This document shows positions 43,123-43,197 of a stretch of 43,197 nt of DNA, in pieces. How positions within the stretch are numbered: position 1 is the first letter of the stretch; each line of letters begins with the position of its first letter. The notes beneath the pieces are model-generated. The model was not told the origin of the DNA and searched no databases. It saw only the letters and a list, made by a program, of their open reading frames with translations. Both the position numbers and the translations under genes were made by a program. Source of the stretch: an uncultured Streptococcus sp. (lineage in GTDB: Bacteria; Bacillota; Bacilli; Lactobacillales; Streptococcaceae); the NCBI GenBank assembly GCA_934215455.1, contig CAKPZX010000009.1, positions 1 to 43,197 on the forward strand, given 5' to 3'.

Positions 43123-43197
43123 GAGGCTGGGACAAAAGTCCTAGCCTCTCAATTATTTTTGGATTGTCGAGCAAGACGCAGTGGTTGAGTGGGCTCT
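43123..43197 (+). repeat. Second copy of the dispersed hairpin repeat (cut by window end)
   Basis: GAGGCTGGGAC (43123-43133), loop AAAA and GTCCTAGCCTC (43138-43148) form an 11-bp hairpin with one G-U. After 26 bases the 14-mer GACGCAGTGGTTGA (43175-43188) appears, identical to the minus-strand copy at 9628-9615, where the spacing is 27. It follows the histidine kinase gene and probably also terminates it. Confidence 0.75.

Overview
The window looks like a chromosomal segment of a viridans-group oral Streptococcus (mitis/sanguinis/parasanguinis type). This is inferred from recognisable proteins: SpxR, CiaRH, PgdA, a methionine aminopeptidase with the streptococcal insert, a SAG1386/EF1546-type LysM protein, EbsA, and a full rhamnan (Rgp/Gac-type) cell-wall polysaccharide locus. 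No rRNA, tRNA, CRISPR array, IS element or prophage was seen. No gene-free stretch exceeds about 240 bases; the longest (9453-9689, 38401-38605, 8800-8969, 40934-41081) are annotated below or hold nothing I recognise.

Layout. 1-3675 (all minus): a unit reading GNAT acetyltransferase, spxR, map and the start of a YihY-family membrane protein, downstream of murA (murA2/murZ). 5127-6420: metK under a clear SMK-box (SAM-III) riboswitch. 6480-8799: three membrane-protein genes that appear to share a C-terminal module. 8970-12217: a dCMP deaminase, then rplT-rpmI-infC with an attenuator-type leader and a probable AUA start for infC, then cmk and a LysM surface protein. 12230-12916: ferredoxin (plus) converging on ebsA (minus).

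13011-31607 (all minus) is a 15-gene polysaccharide locus. Transcription runs from high to low coordinates. First comes a side-chain module: a GacI/GacJ-like pair, flippase, GT2 and DUF2142 protein. Next is a second module: a GtrB-like GT2 and a GT-C-like protein. Then rmlD, and then rgpA, rgpB, rgpC, rgpD, a GT4 enzyme, rgpF and a GacH-like glycerol-phosphate transferase. Terminator and promoter pairs divide this into at least four transcription units. Together the genes should make a polyrhamnose backbone exported by RgpCD, decorate it outside the membrane with lipid-linked sugars, and add glycerol phosphate.

31693-33755 (plus): an oxidoreductase overlapping a DEAD-box helicase. 33798-35180: pgdA, apparently leaderless. 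35290-38400: gloA, ciaH, ciaR and a secreted or anchored Gln/Gly/Pro-rich protein whose promoter carries a three-hexamer CiaR-type site. 38606-39139: bioY behind a BirA-like operator. 39295-43069: an ABC-2 transporter divergent from a LytTR/GHKL two-component system, with five CAT-headed repeats in near-helical phase between them. The last ~75 bases contain the start of a dispersed hairpin repeat whose other copy lies at 9563-9678.

The strongest unexplained signals are the CiaR-linked QGGP protein, the phased repeats at 41002-41056, the composite hairpin element, the local family of small membrane proteins, and the double side-chain equipment of the polysaccharide locus. All calls come from reading the sequence; no database search was run.
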